Positions 27,641 to 35,762 of a DNA stretch of 64,000 bases are shown piece by piece (within the stretch, counting starts at the first letter, position 1; each line of letters starts with the position of its first letter). The stretch is taken from the NCBI GenBank assembly GCA_902795975.1, contig CADBNE010000029.1, positions 1 through 64,000 on the forward strand, read 5' to 3'. The stretch is from an uncultured Erysipelotrichaceae bacterium (GTDB lineage Bacteria > Bacillota_I > Bacilli_A > RF39 > UBA660). Below the pieces are notes generated by a model. It made no database searches, was not told the DNA's origin, and saw nothing but the letters and a program-made list of their open reading frames with translations. The position numbers and the translations under genes are program-made.

Positions 27641-27930
27641 CCTTCTTTTGTAGTATAAACACTTGCTTGTTTTTTATCTCTACCTAAACGTTCAAATTTT
27701 ACATATCCACTAATTTTAGCATATAAAGTATCATCTGATCCAATACCTACATTTGTACCTGGATAAATTCTAGTTCCTCTTTGTCTATATATAATAGAAC
27801 CACCAGTTACATATTCTCCATCAGCAGCTTTAGCTCCTAATCTCTTAGATTCTGAATCACGTCCGTTCTTAGTTGAACCTTGACCTTTTTTGTGAGCAAA
27901 TAATTGGATATTTAATGCCATAAATTTCAT
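27634..27930 (-). CDS. rpmA: 50S ribosomal protein L27, with cleavable N-terminal extension
   Basis: The 98-residue protein has the L27 core ([20 protein letters not shown] and [19 protein letters not shown]). An N-terminal extension [12 protein letters not shown] precedes HKKG. This is the extension found in Firmicutes that the Prp protease removes before L27 enters the 50S subunit, and prp is the next gene upstream. The ATG at 27930 lies 8 bases from GGAGG, which selects it over an upstream GTG that overlaps the ribosome-binding site. Confidence 0.96.
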   Translation of the reverse strand: MKFMALNIQLFAHKKGQGSTKNGRDSESKRLGAKAADGEYVTGGSIIYRQRGTRIYPGTNVGIGSDDTLYAKISGYVKFERLGRDKKQASVYTTKEGK

Positions 27931-27947
27931 TATAAGCACCTCCTACC

Positions 27948-28250
27948 TTAGTTTATTTTAATATTTTCTTTATAATCTTCCGATAGTTTTGTTAATAAAG
28001 TTATCATATTATTTACTAATTTATCAATAACTTCATCATGTTTTAATATACCTATCTCTAATAGTCCATCAGATTCTGTATAAACTAAACAGTCCTCATT
28101 TATACTTATCAAAGCATTTACTGTTGTAATTGCTATACAAGATACGGATGCACAAACGATATCATAACCTTCATCTGCATATTCTGCATGTCCTGATATC
28201 CTTATAAAATTAACTACATCATCTTTTTTCTTAATATCTATTGTAATCAT
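27948..28250 (-). CDS. prp: Ribosomal-processing cysteine protease Prp
   Basis: Prp cleaves the N-terminal extension of L27. The 100-residue protein has the catalytic pair in ISGHAEYADEGYDIVCASVS, the GHA His and the DIVCA Cys, spaced as in the YsxB/Prp family. It sits between rplU (2-base gap) and rpmA, the conserved Firmicutes order, and its substrate is encoded by the next gene. Confidence 0.94.
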   Translation of the reverse strand: MITIDIKKKDDVVNFIRISGHAEYADEGYDIVCASVSCIAITTVNALISINEDCLVYTESDGLLEIGILKHDEVIDKLVNNMITLLTKLSEDYKENIKIN

Positions 28251-28252
28251 AA

Positions 28253-28555
28253 TTATTTTTCTTTAATAGATTTAATTTCAACTTTAGTATATGGTTGACG
28301 ATGACCTTGAGTTTTATGATAATTCTTTTTAGGATTGTATTTGTATACAACTACTTTTTTAGCTTTACCTTGTCTTACTACAGAAGCAACAACTTTAGCT
28401 CCTTTAACGTATGGACTACCAGCTTTACCATTTACCATTAAAACTTTATCGAAAGTAACTTCTTTACCCTCTTCAACATCAAGTTTTTCAACATAAAGAA
28501 CTGTACCTTCTTCAACATAATATTGTTTTCCACCAGTTTCAATAACAGCTTTCAT
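28253..28555 (-). CDS. rplU: 50S ribosomal protein L21
   Basis: The 100-residue protein is of normal L21 length and begins [20 protein letters not shown]. It has the conserved C-terminal [20 protein letters not shown]. The ATG at 28555 lies just after AAAGGAGG. The frame stays open upstream, but that part is the untranslated L21 leader RNA. It is the first gene of rplU-prp-rpmA. Confidence 0.97.
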   Translation of the reverse strand: MKAVIETGGKQYYVEEGTVLYVEKLDVEEGKEVTFDKVLMVNGKAGSPYVKGAKVVASVVRQGKAKKVVVYKYNPKKNYHKTQGHRQPYTKVEIKSIKEK

Positions 28556-28570
28556 ATTTTCCTCCTTTAA

Positions 28571-28646
28571 TAATCTAAGACTCGCCATTAAGGTCATAAC
28601 AGTTAAATACCTTTTCTGTGCGGTTGTAGAATGAGGTTCTACACAA
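28571..28646 (-). ncRNA. L21 leader RNA (autoregulatory 5' UTR)
   Basis: Between the promoter and rplU lies a leader with the hairpin TGTAGAA/TTCTACA followed by ACCGCACAGAAAAGG and a short second helix. This resembles the Firmicutes L21 leader motif, which is thought to bind L21 or sense its level and reduce expression of the operon. Identification is from memory of the motif, position and spacing. Confidence 0.75.
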
Positions 28647-28652
28647 TTAAAG

Positions 28653-28681
28653 ATTTTAACACATAACCCTTTATTTGTCAA
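28653..28681 (-). promoter_or_regulatory. Promoter of the rplU operon
   Basis: On the minus strand TTGACA (28676-28681) and TAAAAT (28653-28658) are separated by 17 bases, with TG one base before the -10. This is a near-consensus vegetative promoter and it places the transcript start at about 28646. Confidence 0.85.
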
Positions 28682-28715
28682 ACATTTCCCTTAATTTTTA
28701 AAGAAAAAATTCAAA

Positions 28716-30344
28716 TTATATTATTTTTTTACTCTTTAAATATTTCTTTTCAAAATCATATACATCCTTTATTATAGTAATATCTGTTTTTATACCTCTT
28801 ATTCTATCACAAAATGGTGTATAAAATGCATCTGCATCATTTATTACTATATCATCTTTATGAAGCATTATATCACTAGAAACACCACTTGTAAGATTTA
28901 ATGCTTCATCACTTGGTTCTAACCTTTTATTCCAATATATTTTATTATCTTTTTCTAACTTACTAAAATTAGTACTATTAGGATCAATCCATATTATTCC
29001 CAATTTTCTTAAATTTAAATATAATTTTTCTTTTTCTTCTTTTGTTGGTTTATAACTAGGTACATATTCTTGAACTTCAAATATTACTTCATCTAATCCA
29101 AATTTAATAATTTTTCTCATTAATGGTTTAATTATATAAGGATTATTAGGATAATTTAAAGTTAATCTCATTTTAGCACGTCCTATTTTAAGCACCTTAT
29201 TACCTATCTTATAAACTCTTGATGAACGTCCTATACCAATTCTTTTTATATCCTCATAATGTTTAATATTTTCATTTTCCATTATTTCATCAACAATAAG
29301 TCTTACTATTTCTTTAGCATCCTTATATACATTAATATTTTTTTTATCAACTATAGGCATAACCATAGAATTTAAAAAATATTCTTTATTACCATCTATG
29401 CATGTAATAATCTTATCTAAATATTTAGTACCATATATTTTTTCAACATTCTCAAGTAATATAAATATATCTTCAGTATTTATACATATTAATTCTAAAT
29501 AATTGTCAAATATAAATTCTATTACATTTTCTGGGATTTTAATAAAATGACTTGTAAACCAATTATCTATAGCTATACCATTAAATATATATTTTTCTAA
29601 TAAATATATAAGTTTTTTATCATCTTCAGACATTTTCTCAAATAATTGTTTTTCAAATCTTGTCTTGTACTTAGATATAATTTTTATAGTATCTTCTTTT
29701 AATAACTCTGAACTAGGAAAAAATTGTACTATATGATCTACTAATTCATATATGTAAAATGAATTCATATCACAATTAAATCTATATATATCTTCATTAG
29801 TTTTTCTATATATATCATATTTATCCTTACATATTTTAGTAACATATCTGTCAATAGCATATATATATTTATCATAAAATCCATCTACATTAGTTAAGTT
29901 AGGGTTTAATATATAATCACAATCAGTATATTCTGTAAAAATAGTTATTAATCCAAAATTAAATATTTGATTTAAATTATTTGTTATCATAGTACCAATA
30001 CTTTTAGGAAACAAACAGTTATTTAATAAACAATCAATACTTTTATTTAACTTATTATGTGATTCATAACGTTCTGCATTACTAGAATTAATATCTATAT
30101 CTTCTTTAATAACTTTATATAACCTATCAGGAATATAATCTCTTTTTCTTATAAACTCACACATCTTATCATCAAGAAAAGACATAAACGATTTATCATT
30201 TATGTAAGATTCATCAATTTTATTACTTTCATAAATTAAGAAATCTACTAATTTGTAATCTAATTCTTTATCTATTTTTTTACTAATTAGCTTTTTCTTA
30301 ATTTTGAAATACTTTTTACTTTCTAATAATTCCCTAATAGTCAT
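28716..30344 (-). CDS. Protein with a C-terminal kinase-like domain
   Basis: The 542-residue, cytoplasmic, mostly helical protein has a C-terminal domain (about 360-530) resembling a divergent protein kinase. GIGRSSRVYKIGNKVLKIG fits a glycine-rich loop and the beta-3 Lys, EVQEYVPSYKP fits the hinge, IWIDPNSTNF takes the place of the catalytic loop (D...N), and VINDADAF takes that of the DFG Asp. The N-terminal 350 residues match nothing I know. It has its own strong promoter (30367-30395) and sits between spoIVFB and rplU, which are adjacent in Bacillus, so it looks like an insertion in that block. Confidence 0.65.
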   Translation of the reverse strand: MTIRELLESKKYFKIKKKLISKKIDKELDYKLVDFLIYESNKIDESYINDKSFMSFLDDKMCEFIRKRDYIPDRLYKVIKEDIDINSSNAERYESHNKLNKSIDCLLNNCLFPKSIGTMITNNLNQIFNFGLITIFTEYTDCDYILNPNLTNVDGFYDKYIYAIDRYVTKICKDKYDIYRKTNEDIYRFNCDMNSFYIYELVDHIVQFFPSSELLKEDTIKIISKYKTRFEKQLFEKMSEDDKKLIYLLEKYIFNGIAIDNWFTSHFIKIPENVIEFIFDNYLELICINTEDIFILLENVEKIYGTKYLDKIITCIDGNKEYFLNSMVMPIVDKKNINVYKDAKEIVRLIVDEIMENENIKHYEDIKRIGIGRSSRVYKIGNKVLKIGRAKMRLTLNYPNNPYIIKPLMRKIIKFGLDEVIFEVQEYVPSYKPTKEEKEKLYLNLRKLGIIWIDPNSTNFSKLEKDNKIYWNKRLEPSDEALNLTSGVSSDIMLHKDDIVINDADAFYTPFCDRIRGIKTDITIIKDVYDFEKKYLKSKKII

Positions 30345-30366
30345 AAATACCCCTTATTTGACAAGT

Positions 30367-30395
30367 ATTCTAACACTCACCTTATATTTAGTCAA
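30367..30395 (-). promoter_or_regulatory. Promoter of the kinase-like gene
   Basis: On the minus strand TTGACT (30390-30395) and TAGAAT (30367-30372) are 17 bases apart, with an extended -10 (TGT before TAGAAT). It lies about 25 bases upstream of the ATG and directly after the spoIVFB stop. Confidence 0.8.
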
Positions 30396-30400
30396 ATTTA

Positions 30401-31117
30401 TTATTTTTTAAATATTTTACTAAGTATTTTATATTCATTTACTATTTTATTATTTATATAAAAATAGTTATTTTTACTTCTTTTCATACTATATATTTTA
30501 TTACCAATAATTATATTATTTTTCTTAAATATATATTTATATTTATATCTTTCATATAAAAACTTTAACATAGTATTATGTATATTTTTATTATATTTAT
30601 AAACATCATATAATAAATTTAATAATACTACTATACTTATAAAATCAAAATTATATATTATTAAAATAATAATAGTAATATAAGAAATAATATATACATA
30701 AATGTATGATTTATAATAACTAGATAATTTATTAAATAATAAAAATAATATTTTAGAACCATCTAATGGATATATAGGTAATAAATTAAATATAAGAATA
30801 AAATAATGATATTTAGTTGGATATATCATATAAAATACTATTTGAAATAATGGACCCATAATAAGTATTAAAAATTCTTCTATCATAGAAGAATTTAAAT
30901 TATTACTAAATGTAGTCATACATCCAAATGGATATATAGTTACTTTATCTATTTTCCATCTAAGTATAATGCTTGCAAAGATATGTCCTAACTCGTGAAT
31001 AATTATTACTAATGTATATAAAAAGTAATATTTAAGTAAACCTGTAAATGTCATTATAACTAATACTAAATAATATAATGGATGTATTACAATACTAGAT
31101 TTTATCTTGTATATCAA
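30401..31117 (-). CDS. spoIVFB: Site-2 protease, SpoIVFB-like (M50 family)
   Basis: In Bacillus SpoIVFB is the intramembrane protease that activates pro-sigma-K in the mother cell. This 238-residue membrane protein has HELGH (His41, Glu42, His45) in its second hydrophobic segment and NLLPIYPLDG (Asp119), the M50 zinc site. The N-terminal IHPLYYL stretch is family-typical. The gene begins with TTG inside the end of the SpoIVFA-like gene (23-base overlap), with a poor ribosome-binding site, so translation is probably coupled. Order and orientation relative to rplU match Bacillus, which supports the SpoIVFB name. Confidence 0.82.
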   Translation of the reverse strand: MIYKIKSSIVIHPLYYLVLVIMTFTGLLKYYFLYTLVIIIHELGHIFASIILRWKIDKVTIYPFGCMTTFSNNLNSSMIEEFLILIMGPLFQIVFYMIYPTKYHYFILIFNLLPIYPLDGSKILFLLFNKLSSYYKSYIYVYIISYITIIILIIYNFDFISIVVLLNLLYDVYKYNKNIHNTMLKFLYERYKYKYIFKKNNIIIGNKIYSMKRSKNNYFYINNKIVNEYKILSKIFKK

Positions 31118-31613
31118 TTATTTTTCCATCTTTCTTATATACTAAATATAAATTATTATTACAATTACCTATCAAGCTTCCTTTATCTATATAATCATAT
31201 AACTTAACATTTACATTACTTAAATTACCATACCATATATTTACACCATCTAACCCTTCTACAATAACTACATTACCATACCCTTCCTTTTTACCTATAA
31301 ATATTACTAATCCTGTATCTAAGTTAGGTACTAAATATTCATCTTCTACACTTAATTTAAGACCTTCTTTATATTTTTCTTTATTACTATATACTAATTG
31401 TTCATTAAATACTGGAGTTAATATTTTTTTATCTATTAATGCATTACTACCTAAATATTTTCTATATAAACTATATATTTTACTAAATGATATATTTTCA
31501 CTATATACATAATTATATACTAATCTTTTAACCTTCTTATTAGATTTAATAAGTATTAAACTAAATAAAGTTATAATAGTAATAATAAATACTTTAGATA
31601 TAAATTTAAACAT
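31095..31613 (-). CDS. SpoIVFA-like membrane protein with degenerate M23 domain
   Basis: The 172-residue protein has one N-terminal membrane helix (about 5-22) and an outside C-terminal domain of LytM/M23 type (VFIGKKEGYGNVVIVEGLDG...YGNLSNVNVKLYDYIDKG). The usual zinc ligands (HxxxD, HxH) are missing. SpoIVFA has the same layout; it holds SpoIVFB inactive in a membrane complex until it is cleaved. The gene precedes and overlaps spoIVFB. Sequence alone gives only a weak match, and the pairing carries most of the assignment. Confidence 0.68.
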   Translation of the reverse strand: MFKFISKVFIITIITLFSLILIKSNKKVKRLVYNYVYSENISFSKIYSLYRKYLGSNALIDKKILTPVFNEQLVYSNKEKYKEGLKLSVEDEYLVPNLDTGLVIFIGKKEGYGNVVIVEGLDGVNIWYGNLSNVNVKLYDYIDKGSLIGNCNNNLYLVYKKDGKIIDIQDKI

Positions 31614-31635
31614 ATTATCACCTATTAAAGTATAT

Positions 31636-31662
31636 AAAAAAAGAGTTATTTTATAACTCTTT
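31636..31662 (-). terminator. Terminator upstream of spoIVFA
   Basis: The stem AAAGAGTTAT/ATAACTCTTT with a 3-base loop is followed by seven T residues on the minus strand. It overlaps the stop of the gene at 31661-33175. Confidence 0.75.
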
Positions 31663-33175
31663 ATTTTATATCTATATATTTACTTAACCAATTTTTAACA
31701 TCTTTATCATTATTAAATGAATATTTTGATTCATCAGCATATGCATATATTTTTCCATTTTTAATTATAGTCATAAATGTCACATTATTTCCATATTCAA
31801 GCTGACTATATAATTTAGAATCTTTTAATCCATCTTCACCACCATAAGCTATATTAATATAATCTACTTTATTATTATCCAATATTTTTTTTGCTGAATC
31901 TTTTTTTCTAAAAGTATTATTAGCACCACATGTAGTTAATGAAAATAATATTATAAAGCTTTTTTTATTATCAATTAAACTATTTATTATTTTTGTTTTT
32001 TCATTAATATGCTTTTTAATTTCTTTTTTATATAATTCTTCTTCTTTTGTAAATTCTTCTTCTGACACAATTAAATCAAAATTTTTATCATACACTTTAG
32101 AATTAAATTTATCAGTTAAAGTATCATATGATATAGCATCAAATTCTTTCTTTTCTTTTTTTATATCAGATAATACAACATGATTTGTATTTGGTTTCTT
32201 AGTAACAGTTACTTCACATGATACTGATTTATTACCATCTAAAGTTATAGCATTTATTTTTACTGTTCCTGCACTCTTAGTACTTACTAATCCAGTATTA
32301 TCTACGGTAGCAATTTTTTCATTACTACTAGTCCATTTAACATTTTTATTTGTAGCTTCATTAGGTAATACTATAACATTTAATTTATAACTACTACCTT
32401 CTTCTACACTTACTTTTTTAGTATTAATTGTTATACCTGTTACTGATACTTTATGATTATTATCATAATCTTTACTCTTTGTTAATTTATCAAACTCTAT
32501 TTTATGATATGGTACATTTTCAAAGTCATAAGTTACTTTATTATCTACTACTTTTTTAACCTCTACTTTATTTTTACCTTCATAGTACCAATATCCACCT
32601 ACGTTATATATCTTTTCTTCATTCCATCCTAATGCTACTAAAAAATTTTTAGTCATACCAGCGTATCCGCCACCACCACACATTAAGAATATAACCTTAT
32701 CTTTAGGGAATATTTTTTCTATTATACTCATTGATTCTTCATAATTTGCTACATATTTATTATCTACATAACTAAATAATGTATCACCTTTATATGTTTC
32801 ACCTACTTCACTAGGTAATCCTTCCACAGGTATTATGTATGGAAGAGGTATTACTTCAAATCCTTTTATATATCCAGATAAATATCTATCTCCACCTATT
32901 GATTCATATTGTGCTGGATCTTCCAACATTCTCATATCTCTATATACAGCATCTTCTCTATTTAAATATTCATCAATATTTTGTTCATTTATATTTTTAT
33001 CTATACCCAATTGTCCTCTAGTACCACCTGTAACTTCTGGTTTAGGTAACTCTTTTAATGTATTAGAATTATTATTTTTATTACTATCTTTATCCATAGT
33101 AAAATATATTATACCTATTCCCACACTTACTATAGCAAGTATTATAATTATCCATTTCATTGCCTTATTATCCAT
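31661..33175 (-). CDS. Membrane-anchored rhodanese-like / Big2 / thioredoxin-like protein
   Basis: The 504-residue protein has one N-terminal anchor (about 8-26). Three outside domains follow: a rhodanese-like region (FLMCGGGGYAGM, Cys166, then LGWNEEKIYNVGGY), a bacterial Ig-like Big2 domain (VTGITINTKKVSVEEGSSY...WTSSNEKIATVDNTG, about 245-325) and a thioredoxin-like C-terminal domain with a single Cys in LTTCGANN. The combination suggests extracellular sulfur or thiol chemistry. The C-terminal domain is paralogous to the gene upstream (13-base gap). The ATG at 33175 follows AGGAGGAGTGAT, which selects it over an upstream TTG. Confidence 0.78.
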   Translation of the reverse strand: MDNKAMKWIIIILAIVSVGIGIIYFTMDKDSNKNNNSNTLKELPKPEVTGGTRGQLGIDKNINEQNIDEYLNREDAVYRDMRMLEDPAQYESIGGDRYLSGYIKGFEVIPLPYIIPVEGLPSEVGETYKGDTLFSYVDNKYVANYEESMSIIEKIFPKDKVIFLMCGGGGYAGMTKNFLVALGWNEEKIYNVGGYWYYEGKNKVEVKKVVDNKVTYDFENVPYHKIEFDKLTKSKDYDNNHKVSVTGITINTKKVSVEEGSSYKLNVIVLPNEATNKNVKWTSSNEKIATVDNTGLVSTKSAGTVKINAITLDGNKSVSCEVTVTKKPNTNHVVLSDIKKEKKEFDAISYDTLTDKFNSKVYDKNFDLIVSEEEFTKEEELYKKEIKKHINEKTKIINSLIDNKKSFIILFSLTTCGANNTFRKKDSAKKILDNNKVDYINIAYGGEDGLKDSKLYSQLEYGNNVTFMTIIKNGKIYAYADESKYSFNNDKDVKNWLSKYIDIK

Positions 33176-33188
33176 ATTATCACTCCTC

Positions 33189-33821
33189 CTACTCAATAAC
33201 TATATATCTTTCTAACCATTCTTTGACTTTTTCATAATTTGTTTCAAAATCTATAAATTCATCACTATTTGGATCAGTATATTTATATACTTCACCTTCT
33301 TTTACTATAATAGTAGTTGGTACATATGTAACTGTTTTATGCAAATCTGTTTTAAAGAATACATCTGTACCCATTAAAAAACAATATATTTTATTTTCAT
33401 TACAAAATTTCGTTGTATTTGAATCTAATGAATTTATAGTTGATGTACAAACAGATGCATTTTGAACTGTTACTATAAACGATTTTTTTTCTTTTATTAA
33501 ATTATTAATAATCTCTGCTTTTAAATCTTTAGCTTTTTCTATATCTTTGTTATATTGTTCCATAGTTCTTTGATTTGTAGGTTTATATCCTGGCCAAATA
33601 CCATCCATTATACTAATTTCTTCAAAATTACCTATAGATGAACCTTTATAATCATTTAAATTATAAAATTCACTTGATAATTTTATCTTTTCATTCTGAT
33701 TATAATTACTTGTTGGAACACTTTTTTTATCAATACTTTCTACCAAAAAGCAACATATACCTAATCCAAATCCCAGTATAAATAATACAACTATTATTCC
33801 CCTTAATATATTTTTATTCAT
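33189..33821 (-). CDS. Membrane-anchored monothiol thioredoxin-like protein
   Basis: The 210-residue protein has one N-terminal anchor (about 5-28) and an outside thioredoxin-like domain. The usual CxxC position reads NASVCTST, with one Cys, and a cis-Pro-like segment reads TYVPTTIIVKEGEVYKY. The segment KKSFIVTVQNASVC is similar to KKSFIILFSLTTC of the downstream gene, so the two arose by duplication. It is the first gene of the pair; reductase or thiol-carrier activity is inferred only. Confidence 0.7.
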   Translation of the reverse strand: MNKNILRGIIVVLFILGFGLGICCFLVESIDKKSVPTSNYNQNEKIKLSSEFYNLNDYKGSSIGNFEEISIMDGIWPGYKPTNQRTMEQYNKDIEKAKDLKAEIINNLIKEKKSFIVTVQNASVCTSTINSLDSNTTKFCNENKIYCFLMGTDVFFKTDLHKTVTYVPTTIIVKEGEVYKYTDPNSDEFIDFETNYEKVKEWLERYIVIE

Positions 33822-33848
33822 ATGCTACCACCTAGTATAATTATAACA

Positions 33849-33874
33849 AAAAAAGAGTTATTTTTTAACTCTTA
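33849..33874 (-). terminator. Terminator after pgsA
   Basis: The stem AAGAGTTA/TAACTCTT with a 5-base loop is followed by seven T residues on the minus strand, at the pgsA stop. Confidence 0.75.
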
Positions 33875-34492
33875 ATCTTCAAATAATATATCTTTATTTA
33901 ATATATAATATTGTATACCTGAATATAAAGATAATACTGTAGCAACAAATAATAAGAAATCTGCTACACGTAAATTAATAAATTCAAATGGCATATTATA
34001 GAAAAGTGTAAGTGCTATACCTGTCATAAGACATGCTGTCTTAATTTTTCCTGATTTAATAGCAGCAACTACTTTACCTTTACTAGCTGCAATCATCTTA
34101 ATTGAATTTACTATACTATCTCTTACAATAACAATTACTGGAATAATAGGATGTATATCTCCTGATGCAGCTAATAATATTAATACAGAATTAACTAATA
34201 TTTTATCTGCAATAGCATCTATTAACTTACCAAAATCAGTAACCATGTTATAACTTCTAGCAATTTTACCATCTATAAAATCAGTAACTGATGCTAATAT
34301 AAATAATACACCTGATATTATATATTTGGTATCTACTACTAATTTTTCATTAACAAAAAATTGTGGTAATCTAATTCCTATCATATCAAAAGGTAACACC
34401 ATAATAACTATTATAAAAATTGCCATAATAATTCGTATGATTGTTATCTTATTAGGTAAATTCATTCTAATTTTATTCTTTTGCTTTGCCAT
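33872..34492 (-). CDS. pgsA: CDP-diacylglycerol-glycerol-3-phosphate 3-phosphatidyltransferase
   Basis: PgsA makes phosphatidylglycerol phosphate at the membrane. The 206-residue protein is polytopic and holds the CDP-alcohol phosphotransferase signature FIDGKIARSYNMVTDFGKLI followed by DAIADK (DGxxAR...GxxxDxxxD). It opens with NLPNKITIIRI, usual for the family. The ATG at 34492 follows GGGGTGAT and lies 20 bases inside the rodZ-like gene. The rodZ-pgsA order is as in Bacillus. Confidence 0.94.
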   Translation of the reverse strand: MAKQKNKIRMNLPNKITIIRIIMAIFIIVIMVLPFDMIGIRLPQFFVNEKLVVDTKYIISGVLFILASVTDFIDGKIARSYNMVTDFGKLIDAIADKILVNSVLILLAASGDIHPIIPVIVIVRDSIVNSIKMIAASKGKVVAAIKSGKIKTACLMTGIALTLFYNMPFEFINLRVADFLLFVATVLSLYSGIQYYILNKDILFED

Positions 34493-34991
34493 TATTATCA
34501 CCCCTTGATACATAAGCTATATCTTTATTGTTTATATCTTTATTATCACCATTATTATTTAAAAATAATATAACAATTACTGATATAATCATTATTACTA
34601 GAATAGTAACTCCAATAATAATATATCTAGGAAGTTTTATTTCTTTTTCTTTATCTATTGTATATGGTGAAATAATCTTCTTAACTTTGTTTTTTTCTTT
34701 ATTTTTATTACTTGCTTTTTTTATATCATCTATTGATATTTTAGATGTATAATCAAACAAAAATTCATTAAAATCATCAACCATTGTTTCATAGTCTAAT
34801 CCTAAATATTTAGAATAATCTCTAATAAAATATTTAAGATAAAAAATATCCTTGAAAGCTTCTTTATTTCCTTCTTCTATATCTTTCAATTGAGAAGGTT
34901 TTAGTTTTAAATCTTCAGCAGCTTCTTCAATGGATATTCCCATACTTTCACGTGTTTCTCTAAGTTTCTCCCCAATTTCTTTCACTTTCAA
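34473..34991 (-). CDS. rodZ: RodZ-like HTH membrane protein
   Basis: The 172-residue protein has an N-terminal helix-turn-helix of the RodZ type (IGEKLRETRESMGISIEEAA...YLKYFIRDYSKYLGLD), a basic linker, one membrane helix (about 122-145) and a short outside tail. RodZ connects the MreB cytoskeleton to the wall-elongation machinery. It lacks the larger outer domain of proteobacterial RodZ, as in other Firmicutes (YmfM). The start is uncertain: TTG at 34991 lies 4 bases after GAGG, and GTG at 34985 lies 10 bases after it. It lies just downstream of rnpB and overlaps pgsA. Confidence 0.85.
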   Translation of the reverse strand: MKVKEIGEKLRETRESMGISIEEAAEDLKLKPSQLKDIEEGNKEAFKDIFYLKYFIRDYSKYLGLDYETMVDDFNEFLFDYTSKISIDDIKKASNKNKEKNKVKKIISPYTIDKEKEIKLPRYIIIGVTILVIMIISVIVILFLNNNGDNKDINNKDIAYVSRGDNNGKAKE

Positions 34992-35017
34992 AAAACCTCA
35001 ATTCTAAAAAAAAAATA

Positions 35018-35366
35018 ATAATACTTAATAAGCCATGTTCTGTACCACTAGGGTGACAAACATTTATCTACCTTTCGGTCCCTAAATCGGTTCAATTTCC
35101 TATTAGAGTTCCCCTACCAAATTTGGGTTTCTAGCTCGCGGGGTTTACCTCGTTCCACTTTCTTTATTTCTAAAGAAAATCGTCACTATGGCACTTTTAT
35201 ACCTAATATAACCATATCAATTGACTTAGGTTAATTCGGAGCCGTTAGTACAAAGTACTACTAAGAGTTATTTTTTCCTCTTACACGAACACTACAATCA
35301 TCTCAGATTGTGCTAGCATGGACTTTCCTCTACATTATAAAAAATGCAGCGTTTGTCTAAAGTATT
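35018..35366 (-). ncRNA. rnpB: RNase P RNA, class B
   Basis: The minus strand carries conserved RNase P RNA elements in order: GAGGAAAGTCCATGCTAGCAC near the 5' end, TGAGATGATTGTAGTGTTCGTG, AAGTGCCATAGTGACGA, GTGGAACGAGGTAAACCCCG, CGAGCTAGAAACCCAAATTT, GGTAGGGGAACTC, and ACAGAACATGGCTTA at the 3' end. Terminal sequences AATACTT and AAGTATT can form P1. The layout is the Bacillus-type class B RNA, the catalytic subunit that matures tRNA 5' ends. It lies between gpsB and rodZ; gpsB-rnpB is also the Bacillus order. Its 5' end touches the gpsB stop codon. Confidence 0.96.
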
Positions 35367-35694
35367 ACTCTTTTCCATAAATAATTTTTTCAAGATTTGA
35401 TAAACGTCTTAATAAATCAGCATTTACCCCACTAGCACCCTGAGAATCATTTTCAGTTGCTAATTCAAGTTTTGATTTTAAATTACGTAATTCCTTTTTT
35501 AAACGTAAATTTTCATCAGCTAAATCTTGTTTATCACTCTCTAATTCGTTAATTATTTTTGACATTTCTTCATAGTCTTTAATGACAATATCTAAAAAAC
35601 GATCTACTTCTTGTGGTCTATATCCTCTTGTATCAATTTTGAAATCTTTTTCTAGAACATCTTGACTTGTCAAAACTATACGTTCCTGATACAT
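35365..35694 (-). CDS. gpsB: Cell-division protein GpsB (DivIVA family)
   Basis: GpsB links class A PBPs to the divisome and to the switch between elongation and division. The 109-residue protein has the DivIVA/GpsB lipid-binding head (DFKIDTRGYRPQEVDRFLDIVI), a coiled coil (about 45-85) and a short C-terminal helix (LLRRLSNLEKIIYG). The ATG at 35694 follows GAGGTGG. A promoter at 35721-35749 sits inside the terminator loop of the upstream gene. The stop overlaps the 5' end of rnpB, so rnpB is probably transcribed with it or processed from the same transcript. Confidence 0.93.
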   Translation of the reverse strand: MYQERIVLTSQDVLEKDFKIDTRGYRPQEVDRFLDIVIKDYEEMSKIINELESDKQDLADENLRLKKELRNLKSKLELATENDSQGASGVNADLLRRLSNLEKIIYGKE

Positions 35695-35720
35695 TTTTTG
35701 CCACCTCTTTATCCGCATAC

Positions 35721-35749
35721 ATTATCTCAAAAAAAAGGCACTTTGTCAA
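35721..35749 (-). promoter_or_regulatory. gpsB promoter inside a terminator
   Basis: On the minus strand TTGACA (35744-35749) and GATAAT (35721-35726) are 17 bases apart. The -35 box is mostly the loop of the terminator at 35731-35762, so the end of one unit and the start of the next share sequence. Confidence 0.75.
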
Positions 35750-35762
35750 TCAAAGAGCCTTC
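35731..35762 (-). terminator. Terminator of the DUF6020-like gene
   Basis: Arms AAGGCACTTTG and CAAAGAGCCTT (one mismatch) enclose a 5-base loop and precede eight T residues on the minus strand. The TGA stop of the upstream gene lies within the structure. Confidence 0.75.

Noticed and set aside
28556..28681. The rplU reading frame stays open about 40 codons upstream of the L21 start
   Set aside because: The extra part is the transcribed leader with the L21 hairpin and starts inside the promoter. The true start has AAAGGAGG and the conserved [12 protein letters not shown].
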